The position numbers were made by a program, and so were the translations under genes. Positions 24,878 through 33,399 of a DNA stretch of 64,000 nucleotides are shown here, in pieces. The stretch covers positions 1-64,000 of the forward strand of contig DAOUBW010000001.1 in assembly GCA_034432555.1 (NCBI GenBank). Direction: 5' to 3'. This DNA comes from CP2-2F sp034432555. GTDB lineage: Bacteria > Chloroflexota > Anaerolineae > Aggregatilineales > UBA2796. Every line of letters starts with the position of its first letter. Within the stretch, counting starts at the first letter, position 1. The notes beneath the pieces were generated by a model. The model saw nothing but the letters and a program-made list of their open reading frames with translations, was not told where the DNA came from and ran no database searches.

Positions 24878-26526
24878 TTGGCACATTGGAACGCGCTCAG
24901 AGTGCGCTGCGCCTGTTGATTCTTGCGCAGCAGGCATTAATTGGGATCGCCTTGCTGCTGATGGCGCTACACCTTGCCGTCTATGCCGTCTATGCTGTTG
25001 GGCTAATCACTTTCCCCTTTGACTACGATCAGGGTGAAGGCTTTGAGCTAAACGATACGGTGCTGCTCAGCCAATTTCAATCGCCCTACCGCGATAACGA
25101 AGTCTTTCCGTTCTATGCCAGCAACTATCCGCCGCTTTACCATGTGATTCTGGTGCCGTTTGCGTGGCTGTTTGGCGCGGAATATTGGTATGGCAGGCTG
25201 TTCGGCTTCCTCGCCACCCTGATCACAGCGGCGGCAATCGGCTATGCCGTGCAGCGCGCCACAGGGCAGCGCGCTATTGCCGTCCTGAGTGGGGCTGCCT
25301 ATCTCGCCTCAAACTATATCTACCATATCGGACCGCTGTTCCGCCAGCATATCAGCATGGTCATGTTCGAGACGCTTGCCGTTGTGGTGATCGCCACCCT
25401 AAGCGAGAGCAAACGTCCGCGCCGCCTTATTGTGTTGTGTTTGCTGCTGCTGCTGGCAGCCGGCTACACCAAGCAACTAGCCATCGCCACGGTGGCAGGC
25501 GTGTTCATCTGGCTGTTTTTGCGTGGTGTACGGCGCTCGATTGCGTGGGCAATTCCGTTTGCGGCGGTGGCGGGCGGCATCTTCCTGCTCATCAACTGGA
25601 GTACAGATGGGCAGTGGTGGCTCAACACGATCACTGCCAATGTTAACCAATACATCCTAGGGCAGTACACGGGCTTGCTGGCACAGTTTATCGCGCTGCA
25701 CGGCGCGCTGTTGGTGCTGGCGCTGCTGATGACTGCCTACGAACTTTACTTTGATCGGCTGTCGGTGTATGCAGTGTGGTTCATCGCTGCCCTGCTGAAC
25801 AGCGTCTTAGCCGGAAAGTGGGGCGCGGGCGATAGCTACTTTGCCACAGCCATCGCTGCCATGTGCATCTTGGCGGGCATTTTCGCAGGACGCACACTGA
25901 GTGGGACGTGGCGCTTGCCGCGCTTTATGCTTGGTGTGGGGCGGTTCATGCCACTGATCGGCGTGGCAGCCTGCGCTACCTTCGTGCTGTATGGCGTGGC
26001 GGTGGTCAAGCTGCCCCTGGATATGCCGATCTTCCGCGAAGTCGGGCAGCTTTTGGGCGTGCAAAGCAACACAAAGTTCCCGAACTTCTACGACTCGGCG
26101 GGCTGGACGATGGGCTACGCAACCATTGGGCAAATTCCAACAGCGGAAGATGTGGCGAACGGCTGGCGCATTGTGGCATACGCCAAAGCCGATCCGCGCC
26201 CGATCTTGAGTGAGGAAGCTGCCTTCAGTTTCCGCAGCGGCAAGCCTGTGGTGAGCAACCCAACCCAACTGCTGAACCTCTATAACAACAACACGCCTGA
26301 GAAAACACTCTACGATCCGTCCGCCCTGATCGAGATGATCGACGATCAGGCATTTGGAGCGGTCATCTTGCGCCGCGATCAAGGGCAAACGGCGATCATT
26401 GGCTTTTACCCACCGCCCGTGTTGGCTGCCATTGAGCGCGCCTACACCCTGCGGGAGGCAATCCCGATGAACGGCTACGAGTATACGGTACTGCTGCCGA
26501 ATCCCTCGTGGAGCAAGCCCAAATGA
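24874..26526 (+). CDS. GT-C membrane glycosyltransferase (family 39/ArnT-like)
   Basis: A 550-residue protein with about eleven membrane spans. The first outside loop has FDYDQGEGFELND, the acidic motif of lipid-linked sugar transferases of the GT-C fold. NYPPLYHVI is typical of the same loop in dolichol or polyprenol phosphate sugar transferases. It probably moves a sugar from a lipid carrier to an acceptor outside the membrane; the acceptor is unknown. It overlaps the small membrane protein before it and the ThrE-type gene after it by four bases each. Confidence 0.82.
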   Translation: MIGTLERAQSALRLLILAQQALIGIALLLMALHLAVYAVYAVGLITFPFDYDQGEGFELNDTVLLSQFQSPYRDNEVFPFYASNYPPLYHVILVPFAWLFGAEYWYGRLFGFLATLITAAAIGYAVQRATGQRAIAVLSGAAYLASNYIYHIGPLFRQHISMVMFETLAVVVIATLSESKRPRRLIVLCLLLLLAAGYTKQLAIATVAGVFIWLFLRGVRRSIAWAIPFAAVAGGIFLLINWSTDGQWWLNTITANVNQYILGQYTGLLAQFIALHGALLVLALLMTAYELYFDRLSVYAVWFIAALLNSVLAGKWGAGDSYFATAIAAMCILAGIFAGRTLSGTWRLPRFMLGVGRFMPLIGVAACATFVLYGVAVVKLPLDMPIFREVGQLLGVQSNTKFPNFYDSAGWTMGYATIGQIPTAEDVANGWRIVAYAKADPRPILSEEAAFSFRSGKPVVSNPTQLLNLYNNNTPEKTLYDPSALIEMIDDQAFGAVILRRDQGQTAIIGFYPPPVLAAIERAYTLREAIPMNGYEYTVLLPNPSWSKPK

Positions 26527-27347
26527 GTCGCGCTATTCGGCGTTTTCAGCGCACCTTCACTCAAACAGAGCTTGGCGCGGCACTGCACGCCGTGCTGCGC
26601 GTGGGCGTCTTGGTGCTGCGGAGTGGTGCTGCCAGCTTCCGAACGCATGAGGTCATGGCGCGCTGTGCGGCGGTGCTTGGCATCGAGCAGCTAGAGGCAT
26701 ACGTAACACCGACGGGCATCATCGCCTCTGCCTACAGCGGCGGCGAACATCGCACGCAGATTATGCAGGTGCGCGGCTTGGCGGTGGATATGAATCGGGT
26801 GATTGCGCTGGAGCTGCTCTCGCGCACGCTGCCCTTAGGCACAGAAGCAGCGCAGCTTAACGCACGCCTTGATGAAATTGAGGCGCAGGGCGTGTTATAT
26901 CCGCGTTGGTTGGTGGCGCTAATGGTCGGCTTGGCGTGCGGTGCATTCTCGGTCATTATCGGCGGCAGTTGGCTGGAATTTGCGGCTGCCTTTGGCGGTG
27001 CCGCTACGGCGCAAACGCTGCGTATAGCGATGCTTCAGCGGCATTTTAGCCCTGTGCCGATTGTGGTGGTCTGTGCGGCGTTGGCAGCAGGCGTTTGCTA
27101 TGGGCTGCTGCGGCTGTTTGCGCCACTCTACATAACATTTGGCATTCAAGCCTCGCTGCAAAACGGCGTGGTCGCCTCTGTGCTGCTGCTGATACCGGGT
27201 GTGCCGTTGGTTACCTCACTGCTTGATCTGGTGCATCTGGACTTGGTATCGGGCTTATCACGCGGCATTTACGCCGTCTTGATCTTAGTCAGCATTGCGG
27301 TTGGGATGCTGGTTGTGCTGCTGCTAACGGGCTTTTCAATTGTCTAA
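26523..27347 (+). CDS. ThrE-type threonine/serine exporter, N-terminal part
   Basis: A 274-residue protein. The first 115 residues form the soluble part seen in ThrE (RSGAASFRTHEVM and YVTPTGIIAS, then DMNRVIALE), followed by five membrane spans. It matches the larger half of the ThrE family, split into two genes as in many bacteria; the second half follows 13 bases later. ThrE exports threonine and serine by proton exchange in Corynebacterium. The ATG at 26523 overlaps the glycosyltransferase stop. Confidence 0.88.
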   Translation: MSRAIRRFQRTFTQTELGAALHAVLRVGVLVLRSGAASFRTHEVMARCAAVLGIEQLEAYVTPTGIIASAYSGGEHRTQIMQVRGLAVDMNRVIALELLSRTLPLGTEAAQLNARLDEIEAQGVLYPRWLVALMVGLACGAFSVIIGGSWLEFAAAFGGAATAQTLRIAMLQRHFSPVPIVVVCAALAAGVCYGLLRLFAPLYITFGIQASLQNGVVASVLLLIPGVPLVTSLLDLVHLDLVSGLSRGIYAVLILVSIAVGMLVVLLLTGFSIV

Positions 27348-27360
27348 GTGAAGGTACCTT

Positions 27361-27804
27361 ATGAGTGTTGAAACACTTTTGCTGCAAGCGCTGATGGCGG
27401 TGCTTGCCACGGTGGGTTTTGCTGTGCTGTTCAATGTGCCGCCGCGTTTGTTGGCAGCGTGTGGCTTGGTGGGCATGGGCGGGCATTTGGTGCGCTTCAG
27501 CCTCTTGCAAAACGGCACAGCGCCGGTGCTTTCGGCATATCTGGGTGCGCTGTTCATTGGCGTTGTGGGCTATGCCGTCTCGACGCGCTACAAGCTACCG
27601 CGCCTTGTGTTCACCGTGACGGGCATCATCAGCATGATTCCGGGCATTCCCGCCTATGAGGTGCTGCTCTATTTCTATGAGGGCAACGTCAACGGCGGCT
27701 TGGCATCCGGCGTTTATGCGCTGCTAATCACCGGCGCGGTGGCAGCTGGTCTCAGCACGGCACGCTTGCTGATAGATACTGATCTGCGGCATATGCAGCC
27801 TTAG
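27361..27804 (+). CDS. ThrE-type exporter, C-terminal part
   Basis: A 147-residue protein with about four or five membrane spans and the family piece TVTGIISMIPGIPAYE. It corresponds to the second half of ThrE (ThrE_2), encoded separately, and should form one transporter with the upstream protein. The ribosome site GAAGG lies six bases before the ATG. It ends five bases from the convergent gene at 27810. Confidence 0.88.
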   Translation: MSVETLLLQALMAVLATVGFAVLFNVPPRLLAACGLVGMGGHLVRFSLLQNGTAPVLSAYLGALFIGVVGYAVSTRYKLPRLVFTVTGIISMIPGIPAYEVLLYFYEGNVNGGLASGVYALLITGAVAAGLSTARLLIDTDLRHMQP

Positions 27805-27809
27805 GGCGG

Positions 27810-28547
27810 CTACCAACTGTTGGGGTCGCTTACAACTTCGCTGCGGCCGGCGGTTGTTTCGGTGTCGGTGATCCAGAAGGTTGCCAGCCAGTGGGTAAGC
27901 TGCTTGAACAGATCGGGCGTTAGGCGGCACGCAGCGTTGATCTGGTTAGCGCCAAAGGCATAAATGCGCGCAAAGCCGTTATGTGCGCTCACAATCAAGT
28001 AATCGCGCTCCCAGCGCTTTGCCGTCCACAAGATGCTGGTGCCAGTGTGCCGCCGAATCAGGTCGAGGAAGCGTTTGCGGCTGGAATCGGCAATCGCGCC
28101 GAAGGTGAAATGTGCGGCGATCATGCCGCCATAGACGTAATCTGCCTCAAAGGCGCCATCTATGCCTTGCAGATCAATGGTCATAGCAGCCGATTCATCC
28201 TGCGCTTTGAACTGAGCAAAGCCACGCCGTGCGCGCTTGCCGGGCGGCGGATCGAACACGGCGGATGAAAGCAGCGGCGGGCTAGGAAAACGGCGGCTCA
28301 GTTCTTCATCCAGATCAAGTTTGCCGATGAAGAACTGTTGCAAAAGGTGCGGCACACCGCTCTGAATGCTCTGGCGGTTTTCGGTCGCTTCCGTTTGCAG
28401 GCGCTTACGGTCTTCGTTACGGATGCGCGATGTGGTTTCCCGCGCAATGCGGATAAGTTCTTCAACAGGCATTCCACCGACGGAATCAGGCTCTTCCATC
28501 GGTTGGCGTGGTGCAACTGCACTGTGCGTATCCGTTCGGTTAGACAT
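27810..28547 (-). CDS. Hypothetical soluble protein
   Basis: A 245-residue protein with no signal or membrane span. A basic, disordered first third is followed by a globular part from about residue 75. I do not recognise a family. Repeated hydrophobic strands (AAMTIDLQGIDG, YLIVSAHNGFARIYAFG) suggest an alpha/beta fold. It reads convergently with the ThrE genes and divergently from the small protein at 28944. A TATAAT box lies 36 bases upstream. Its neighbours on the other side are signalling proteins, so a regulatory role is possible but unproved. Confidence 0.7.
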   Translation of the reverse strand: MSNRTDTHSAVAPRQPMEEPDSVGGMPVEELIRIARETTSRIRNEDRKRLQTEATENRQSIQSGVPHLLQQFFIGKLDLDEELSRRFPSPPLLSSAVFDPPPGKRARRGFAQFKAQDESAAMTIDLQGIDGAFEADYVYGGMIAAHFTFGAIADSSRKRFLDLIRRHTGTSILWTAKRWERDYLIVSAHNGFARIYAFGANQINAACRLTPDLFKQLTHWLATFWITDTETTAGRSEVVSDPNSW

Positions 28548-28582
28548 AAAGCGTGTTCCGTTGGTTGGTCAAAATTTTGTAT

Positions 28583-28588
28583 ATTATA
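28583..28588 (-). promoter_or_regulatory. -10 box of the hypothetical gene at 27810
   Basis: A perfect TATAAT on the minus strand, 36 bases before the ATG at 28547. No convincing -35 box is seen at 16-18 bases. Confidence 0.5.
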
Positions 28589-28794
28589 ACGCTAAACCCT
28601 ACAATAGCGAGAAGCCCTTTTGGGGTGGGAGTCCTGAAAAACGCCGCATTCCCTCAGATGCATTTGCCTCACCAGGCAAAAAGTTTTTTGTCTCACACGA
28701 TTTTTGAAACAGTTTTTAAGGCATTTTTGGGATGCTCAGCCCAGCCTTACATTTTACAATTTCATTACAAGCCTGCACAAAGCACGGTAAATTG

Positions 28795-28817
28795 ATCACA
28801 AATCTATACAGTGTGAT
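28795..28817. promoter_or_regulatory. Inverted repeat, possible operator
   Basis: ATCACA and TGTGAT are separated by 11 bases, symmetrical and about 130 bases before the gene at 28944. It resembles a regulator site, but the half-sites point outward compared with a CRP site. Confidence 0.35.
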
Positions 28818-28943
28818 ATTTGTACTATACCGACATTTGCCAAGTGTTGTAACATTATCTGTAACTTTTCTTCGCCACACGGATTGCTTTCTATCCGCTA
28901 GTCCTTATCTAAATTTTCGGACAAAGTGGAGTGAAGAAAAAGT

Positions 28944-29378
28944 ATGTCGCATCAGCTCAGCCTTTATGAAGGCGCACTAAGGGTCAGGATCAATGGAGTA
29001 GGTGAGGCGCAGCCGCTCTACCACGATTTGCAGAGCTTTTTGGAGAAACAACCCGAGCCTGTCACGGTCATCCTCGATCTGACGTTGGCAACCAGCCTTG
29101 GGCGGGCCCTCCAAGCCATGCTTTACCGTGTGTTGCAGCACCGCGCTGTAGAGAATGTTGGTATCTGTTTCACAGATATTGACCTAACACCCGATATTCG
29201 CAGCATGGCAACCGCTTTGGCGGCAGTGCGCCGCGTGAAGGTAGCGCACACCGAACATGAATTGCTGGCTGCTTATGGTCTGGCGGATCCGCCTACCCAA
29301 CCGCACAAGCTCAACGGAATGCTTGCACGGCTGAAGGATGGCACACCCTCAACCTTAAACGACAAGGCGGTACATTAA
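28944..29378 (+). CDS. Small STAS-like protein
   Basis: A 144-residue soluble protein. The stretch VTVILDLTLATSLGRALQAM, then a helix and VGICFTDID, follows the strand-helix pattern of STAS or anti-anti-sigma domains, although the phospho-serine site DSSG is not present. I call it STAS-like with modest trust. The last 30 residues are probably disordered. The ribosome site is weak. It stands alone between a long AT-rich gap and tRNA-Gln. Confidence 0.55.
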   Translation: MSHQLSLYEGALRVRINGVGEAQPLYHDLQSFLEKQPEPVTVILDLTLATSLGRALQAMLYRVLQHRAVENVGICFTDIDLTPDIRSMATALAAVRRVKVAHTEHELLAAYGLADPPTQPHKLNGMLARLKDGTPSTLNDKAVH

Positions 29379-29443
29379 GTATACGCCAAGCGCGGGATGT
29401 GATGAACATCTCGCGTTTGCGTTTATCCCATTCAAACTACACC

Positions 29444-29472
29444 TTGCACATTCCTGCAAAGTGTGTTATGCT
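29444..29472 (+). promoter_or_regulatory. Promoter of tRNA-Gln
   Basis: TTGCAC (29444-29449), a 17-base spacer and TATGCT (29467-29472), ending 12 bases before the tRNA. Confidence 0.65.
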
Positions 29473-29484
29473 GTGCCTGTGCTT

Positions 29485-29556
29485 TGGGGGATAGTTTAAT
29501 CGGCAGAACGACGGGTTCTGGCCCCGTTAGTCTTGGTTCGAGTCCAGGTCCCCCAG
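29485..29556 (+). tRNA. tRNA-Gln (anticodon CTG)
   Basis: A 72-base cloverleaf. The acceptor arms are TGGGGGA and TCCCCCA with the weak U1-A72 pair typical of glutamine tRNA. The anticodon stem ACGGG/CCCGT encloses TTCTGGC, so the anticodon is CTG (reads CAG). The T-loop is GGTTCGAGTCC, the discriminator is G and CCA is not encoded. Confidence 0.95.
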
Positions 29557-29596
29557 CTCCCTTGCGCGCGCTTGAAATCAGGTGCGCGCTTCTGAT

Positions 29597-31378
29597 TCAG
29601 TGTCCCTGCACCAAGCGCGCATATTCAACAAATTCTGCCAATTCACGCTGTGTTAGGCTGCGCGATGGCGTGATGATATAGCAGGCGTCTAACCAGAGTG
29701 TGTCGCTACCTGTGCGTTCTGTTGTCCCGCGGATGAGGCGTTCAGCGGCAACCGAAGGCGTCAGGGTGGCTGGAATGCTGAGCTGCAAGCTAACGTGCGT
29801 TGGCTGAATCTCAAGCCCTTCTAGCTGCCATGCCTCAGCAGCGGCAATCTCTTCAAGGTAGCGTGGCAGCATCTCAGTGATTTCCGTTGCTAGGGGTGCT
29901 TCATAGGGCAACAAGGCAAGGGTAAAGGCAAGCGGCGGTGCAGGTGGTGGCGCAGATGGGGTAGCCTCACGCAGCCCTTGCGGCGGGCGCAAATCCGTTG
30001 GGCGGGAAGGCAGGGTTTGGGCTGCCTCAGGCACAACATCAGGCGACTCGGCGGGCGGTGCAGTGATTTCGGGCAAGGTGGCAAGTGGCGCAATGGACGC
30101 TATAGGCGCTGCTTCAGCTTTAGACTCATCTGGCACACGCGCCATTGCCTCATGTAGCTGGCGCGCCACCTGACGAATCACGCGCATGGAGGTGTCGCCA
30201 GGGAAGATCAGCGAGAGGATCAGATTATCCACTGAGCGCGTTGAATAGAGCAGGTAGAGCGTTTCAGCGTTCACCTGAAGTGGTCGAAAAACGCTTGGTG
30301 TGCTGTTTTCACCCCGCCATATGCGCTCGATTTCGCGTAGCGCTAAGGTTCGCGTTGCTTCGTCAAGGCTGCCCGAAGTGGCAACGGCGATCACCTCACT
30401 ATCGCGTGTGAGCAAGGCTGCTTTTGCCGCGGCATCTATAGTAAGCTGCATAAAACGCAAGGCTAGCGCCGCAATCGGATTCGCTGCGGCATGGGCGCTG
30501 GCTGAAGCTGCGCTGTGCTGTTGCGCCGCCATCTGGACAGTATCGCGCCAATCGCTGCTGAGGGTTTGCTCTAGGTTTGGGCTGGGCGTGCTGCGCGGCG
30601 GTGGCAGTCCAGAATCAGGCGGCGGCACGGGTGCAATCCACTCAGGGCGTGTGTTCGGCGGCAGCTTTTCCGCTTCGCCTGCCAAGTGGTCTACCAAATC
30701 CAGCAGCGGAATAGAATCATCCAGCGCTAACTCAAGGGCGACCTCGGCAGCGATCAGTGTTTGATTGGGTGCTTCAGCAAGTTCAGGCAAGGAGTCGGGC
30801 GGCGGGCTGCTTGGCAAAGGCTGCGTGCCGCTAATCAGATCGCGCATGGTGGCATCTGGCGGCAGCGGCGGCTCACTGAGCGCCAACGAATCGGTTTCCG
30901 TTAACATCAGCGTCGTTGATCCATCCTCAATGCCTGCGACGGCACGCATAAAGGTATCATCGGGCTGGTAGGTTGGTTCAGTGCGCTGTGGTGCGGCGGG
31001 CAGCGTGTTGGCGGCGGCACTGCTGCTGCGCTCACGGATGAGGGCATCAAGCTGGCGGGCAAGGTAGGGCTTACTCAGGCTGGGCAGCACGTCCGTTTCA
31101 GGGGCAAAGGCGGGCGGCTGGTCGGCATAGCGGCTCATGATGATAACGAGCTGTGGGTGCAGGCGCTGCAACGTCTCGATCAGGCGCGGCAGGTGTGCAT
31201 CTTCAATGGCAGCATCAATCACGGCGAAATCTTGCGGTTCACGCGCCAACAGCTCCAAGGCTGCTTGGCTGCTGGCAAAAACGTTGACGCGATAGCGCCC
31301 AAGGCCTTCTAATGCTTGCTTAATTGGCACTGCAAAGCCGATCTCAGGATCAATGATCAAAATGCGCGTGAGTTTCAT
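29597..31378 (-). CDS. Receiver, roadblock-like and IS200-transposase-like fusion protein
   Basis: A 593-residue soluble protein. Residues 1-120 form a receiver (Asp55, Lys in SLSKPY). A long Pro/Ser-rich linker follows. Residues about 305-415 look like a roadblock/LC7 domain (LLTRDSEVIAVATSGS). The last 111 residues (483-593) match the order of motifs in IS200/Y1 transposases: an HxH-like site reduced to THVS (His528, Ser530), then IPATLTPS, a weakly matching LWLDACYIITP and the final helix AEFVEYAR. The catalytic tyrosine position appears to be Phe583, so it should be a non-catalytic, possibly nucleic-acid-binding, domain. It is a lone gene facing tRNA-Gln. Confidence 0.78.
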   Translation of the reverse strand: MKLTRILIIDPEIGFAVPIKQALEGLGRYRVNVFASSQAALELLAREPQDFAVIDAAIEDAHLPRLIETLQRLHPQLVIIMSRYADQPPAFAPETDVLPSLSKPYLARQLDALIRERSSSAAANTLPAAPQRTEPTYQPDDTFMRAVAGIEDGSTTLMLTETDSLALSEPPLPPDATMRDLISGTQPLPSSPPPDSLPELAEAPNQTLIAAEVALELALDDSIPLLDLVDHLAGEAEKLPPNTRPEWIAPVPPPDSGLPPPRSTPSPNLEQTLSSDWRDTVQMAAQQHSAASASAHAAANPIAALALRFMQLTIDAAAKAALLTRDSEVIAVATSGSLDEATRTLALREIERIWRGENSTPSVFRPLQVNAETLYLLYSTRSVDNLILSLIFPGDTSMRVIRQVARQLHEAMARVPDESKAEAAPIASIAPLATLPEITAPPAESPDVVPEAAQTLPSRPTDLRPPQGLREATPSAPPPAPPLAFTLALLPYEAPLATEITEMLPRYLEEIAAAEAWQLEGLEIQPTHVSLQLSIPATLTPSVAAERLIRGTTERTGSDTLWLDACYIITPSRSLTQRELAEFVEYARLVQGH

Positions 31379-31450
31379 GTGCCTATCCCGTCTGTCATGC
31401 GCTTATGCTGCCATTTTAGCCGAAATTGATGGGCATTGCACGCCAAATTC

Positions 31451-32722
31451 CTAGCGGCGGTAGGTTTCGCTGGCAACGGTAGGCGCGGCTGCTATGCGCG
31501 CCTGATACGCTTTGAGCGCTGGCACGGCGCGCACCACAATCAAGATTGCCAGCAGCAAGCCAAGCATCCCACTCAGATAAGGCGCTGCGTGGCTAATCTC
31601 GCGATACGTCCAGCCGCCCCATAACGGACCGAACACGCGCCCTAACGCCTGCATAGATTGCCCGCCGCCTTGCGCCATGCCTTGTTCCCGCGCCGTGACG
31701 CCTTGCGAGAGCAGCCCGGTCAGCGAAGGTAAAGTCATCCCATTCCCCAGTGCCACAAAAATAGCGGACAGAAAGAGGACGTTCGCTTGCTCAGACAGAA
31801 TGGCAAGCGTAATAATGCCAAACCCCACTGCCAACAAAAACAAGCCAAGCATGGCAAGCCGCGCCTCGCCAAAGCGCGGCAGCAGCCTGCGAATAAGGAA
31901 GCCTTGCGTGAAGATGGTGACGGCACCGACAATCGTGAGCAGCACGGCAGCACCATCAGGCTGCCAACCGAAATGATTTTCGGTCAGGTGTGCAATGTTT
32001 GACTGTAACAGGGCGAAGGCGAGCGCCCAAATGAAGGTGGCAACCAGCAAGAACTGCAACTGTGGCAAGCGAAAGATGACTGTCAGTTGGGTGAGTGGGT
32101 TAAACTTTGCCAATGGCACATTGGTGCTGCGGTTCTCAACAGATAGGCTTTCAGGCATGGCGAAATAGCCCCACAGCGTGTTGAGCAGCGTCAGGGCAGC
32201 TGCCAGATACAATGGTGACTCATAGACGCCCGTCACCCGCCATGCAAGCCCACCCAACGCCGGACCGAACACAAACCCAAAGCCCGAAACTGCGCCCAAT
32301 ACGCCAAAAAAGCGTGTGCGTTCTTCAGGCGTGCTAATATCCGCCGCATAAGCGTAGATTGTGGCGATATTACCACCGGTGATGCCGTCAATGATCCTGC
32401 CTAAGAAAAGCACCCACAGCGCGCCGCCAATCCCGAAGATGATATAGCCAATTGCTGAGCCGAACAGGCTGATCAACAAGATAGGGCGCCTGCCAAAGCG
32501 ATCACTGAGCGCACCAAGCATTGGCACCGTCAGGAATTGGCACAGTGAAAATGCGGTGAACAGCAGCGAAATGGCAAGCGCTGTATCTTGTCGTTCGGTG
32601 TATCTGCCCACCAAAAATGGGTAGACAGGGTTAATGATGCCGATGCCGGCGAAATTGAGGAAGATAGTTGCCAAGATGAACAGGATCGCGCCACCCCGTT
32701 GCTTGCTTTGGGAAGTTGCCAC
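31451..32722 (-). CDS. MFS exporter, 12-span TetA-like
   Basis: A 423-residue transporter with 12 hydrophobic segments. Motif A after the second span is GALSDRFGRRPILL and the fifth span has GAVSGFGFVFGPALGG (motif C). These are marks of the DHA1 drug:proton antiporters such as TetA. The substrate cannot be told. It is divergent from the peroxiredoxin-like gene across a gap with a palindrome at 32818-32833. Confidence 0.9.
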   Translation of the reverse strand: MATSQSKQRGGAILFILATIFLNFAGIGIINPVYPFLVGRYTERQDTALAISLLFTAFSLCQFLTVPMLGALSDRFGRRPILLISLFGSAIGYIIFGIGGALWVLFLGRIIDGITGGNIATIYAYAADISTPEERTRFFGVLGAVSGFGFVFGPALGGLAWRVTGVYESPLYLAAALTLLNTLWGYFAMPESLSVENRSTNVPLAKFNPLTQLTVIFRLPQLQFLLVATFIWALAFALLQSNIAHLTENHFGWQPDGAAVLLTIVGAVTIFTQGFLIRRLLPRFGEARLAMLGLFLLAVGFGIITLAILSEQANVLFLSAIFVALGNGMTLPSLTGLLSQGVTAREQGMAQGGGQSMQALGRVFGPLWGGWTYREISHAAPYLSGMLGLLLAILIVVRAVPALKAYQARIAAAPTVASETYRR

Positions 32723-32817
32723 AGCCGTTACCTTTTGTTAAATGTAGAAACCGATCACACTCTGCAAACAGCGGTTTCGAGAGGGCTTCTCTCTCAAACT
32801 TACCCTTTACGCACCTT

Positions 32818-32833
32818 CTAGAATGCGTTCTAG
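32818..32833. promoter_or_regulatory. Palindrome, possible operator
   Basis: CTAGAA and TTCTAG around TGCG form a 16-base inverted repeat in the divergent gap, 95 bases before the MFS start and 74 bases before the start at 32907. It could bind a dimeric regulator of both genes. Confidence 0.4.
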
Positions 32834-32906
32834 TTAAAGAATGCTAAGTCTAATGGCAAGACTGCCGATGTGCTAGTAGATGGCTTGGGAAAGGGAATTT
32901 TTACAC

Positions 32907-33398
32907 ATGAACCATGAAAATGCGCCGCAAGCGCGCCGTGAACCATTGCCTTTTGGTAGGCTTGCGCCAGATTTCCGCCTAGAAAGCGCTGAGGGCAGCA
33001 CTTTCACGCGGGAGCAGTTCCGCGGCAGGCATGGGCTTGTCGTGCTGTTTATCAATGCGCGCCAGCCCGCCGCTGAGCCGCTGCTGAAAGCGCTTGGGCG
33101 AGATTGGGCAGAATACATCGAGATCAACACGCGCATCCTCGCCATTGTAGACTTGCCGCTTGCCGATCTCGCACCATTGGCGGCAGCATTTGCCTTGCCT
33201 TTTCCGCTGCTGGCAGATGCCGATAACCGCGTTTGGCAAGTCTATACAAGCGAAACACAACGCGGCGCAGCACTCTTTGTATTGGATACCTACGGTGCAA
33301 CCAGCGCACAGCGCCTTGTGCTGGAGACAGCTGAACTGCCCGATGCAGCCGAAATTCTTGAATTAGCGCGCTATACACAGTACCGATGCAGCGTGTGA
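32907..33398 (+). CDS. Peroxiredoxin-like protein lacking the catalytic cysteine
   Basis: A protein of about 163 residues with the AhpC/TSA layout: APDFRLESAEGSTFTREQFRGRHGLVVLFIN, shown here by APDFRLESAEG and GRHGLVVLFIN. Where active peroxiredoxins have PxxxT..C it reads ARQPAAEP, so the peroxidatic Cys is missing. The only Cys is near the C-terminus. It may be a non-catalytic thioredoxin-fold protein. I chose ATG 32907 with AAGGGA ten bases upstream; ATG 32880 is in frame but lacks a ribosome site. Confidence 0.8.
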   Translation: MNHENAPQARREPLPFGRLAPDFRLESAEGSTFTREQFRGRHGLVVLFINARQPAAEPLLKALGRDWAEYIEINTRILAIVDLPLADLAPLAAAFALPFPLLADADNRVWQVYTSETQRGAALFVLDTYGATSAQRLVLETAELPDAAEILELARYTQYRCSV

Positions 33399-33399
33399 G

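Larger units (their letters stand above)
28548..28943. other. AT-rich intergenic region without a gene
   Basis: About 400 bases, clearly richer in A and T than the flanks, with no credible reading frame. It holds the -10 box of the gene at 27810, an inverted repeat at 28795-28817, and a weak hairpin TTTGCC/GGCAAA at 28663-28680 followed by a T run. I see no tRNA, riboswitch or transposon end. Confidence 0.7.

Noticed and set aside
24539..24937. Longer N-terminus of the Wzz-like protein
   Set aside because: The extension crosses both promoters and the divergent small gene, and ATG 24538 has a good ribosome site.
28795..28817. A CRP/FNR site
   Set aside because: The half-sites have the opposite orientation to TGTGA-N6-TCACA and a different spacing; only a general inverted repeat can be claimed.
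29597..29935. The IS200-like domain as a real insertion sequence
   Set aside because: It is the C-terminal part of one continuous protein, lacks the catalytic residues and has no flanking hairpin ends.
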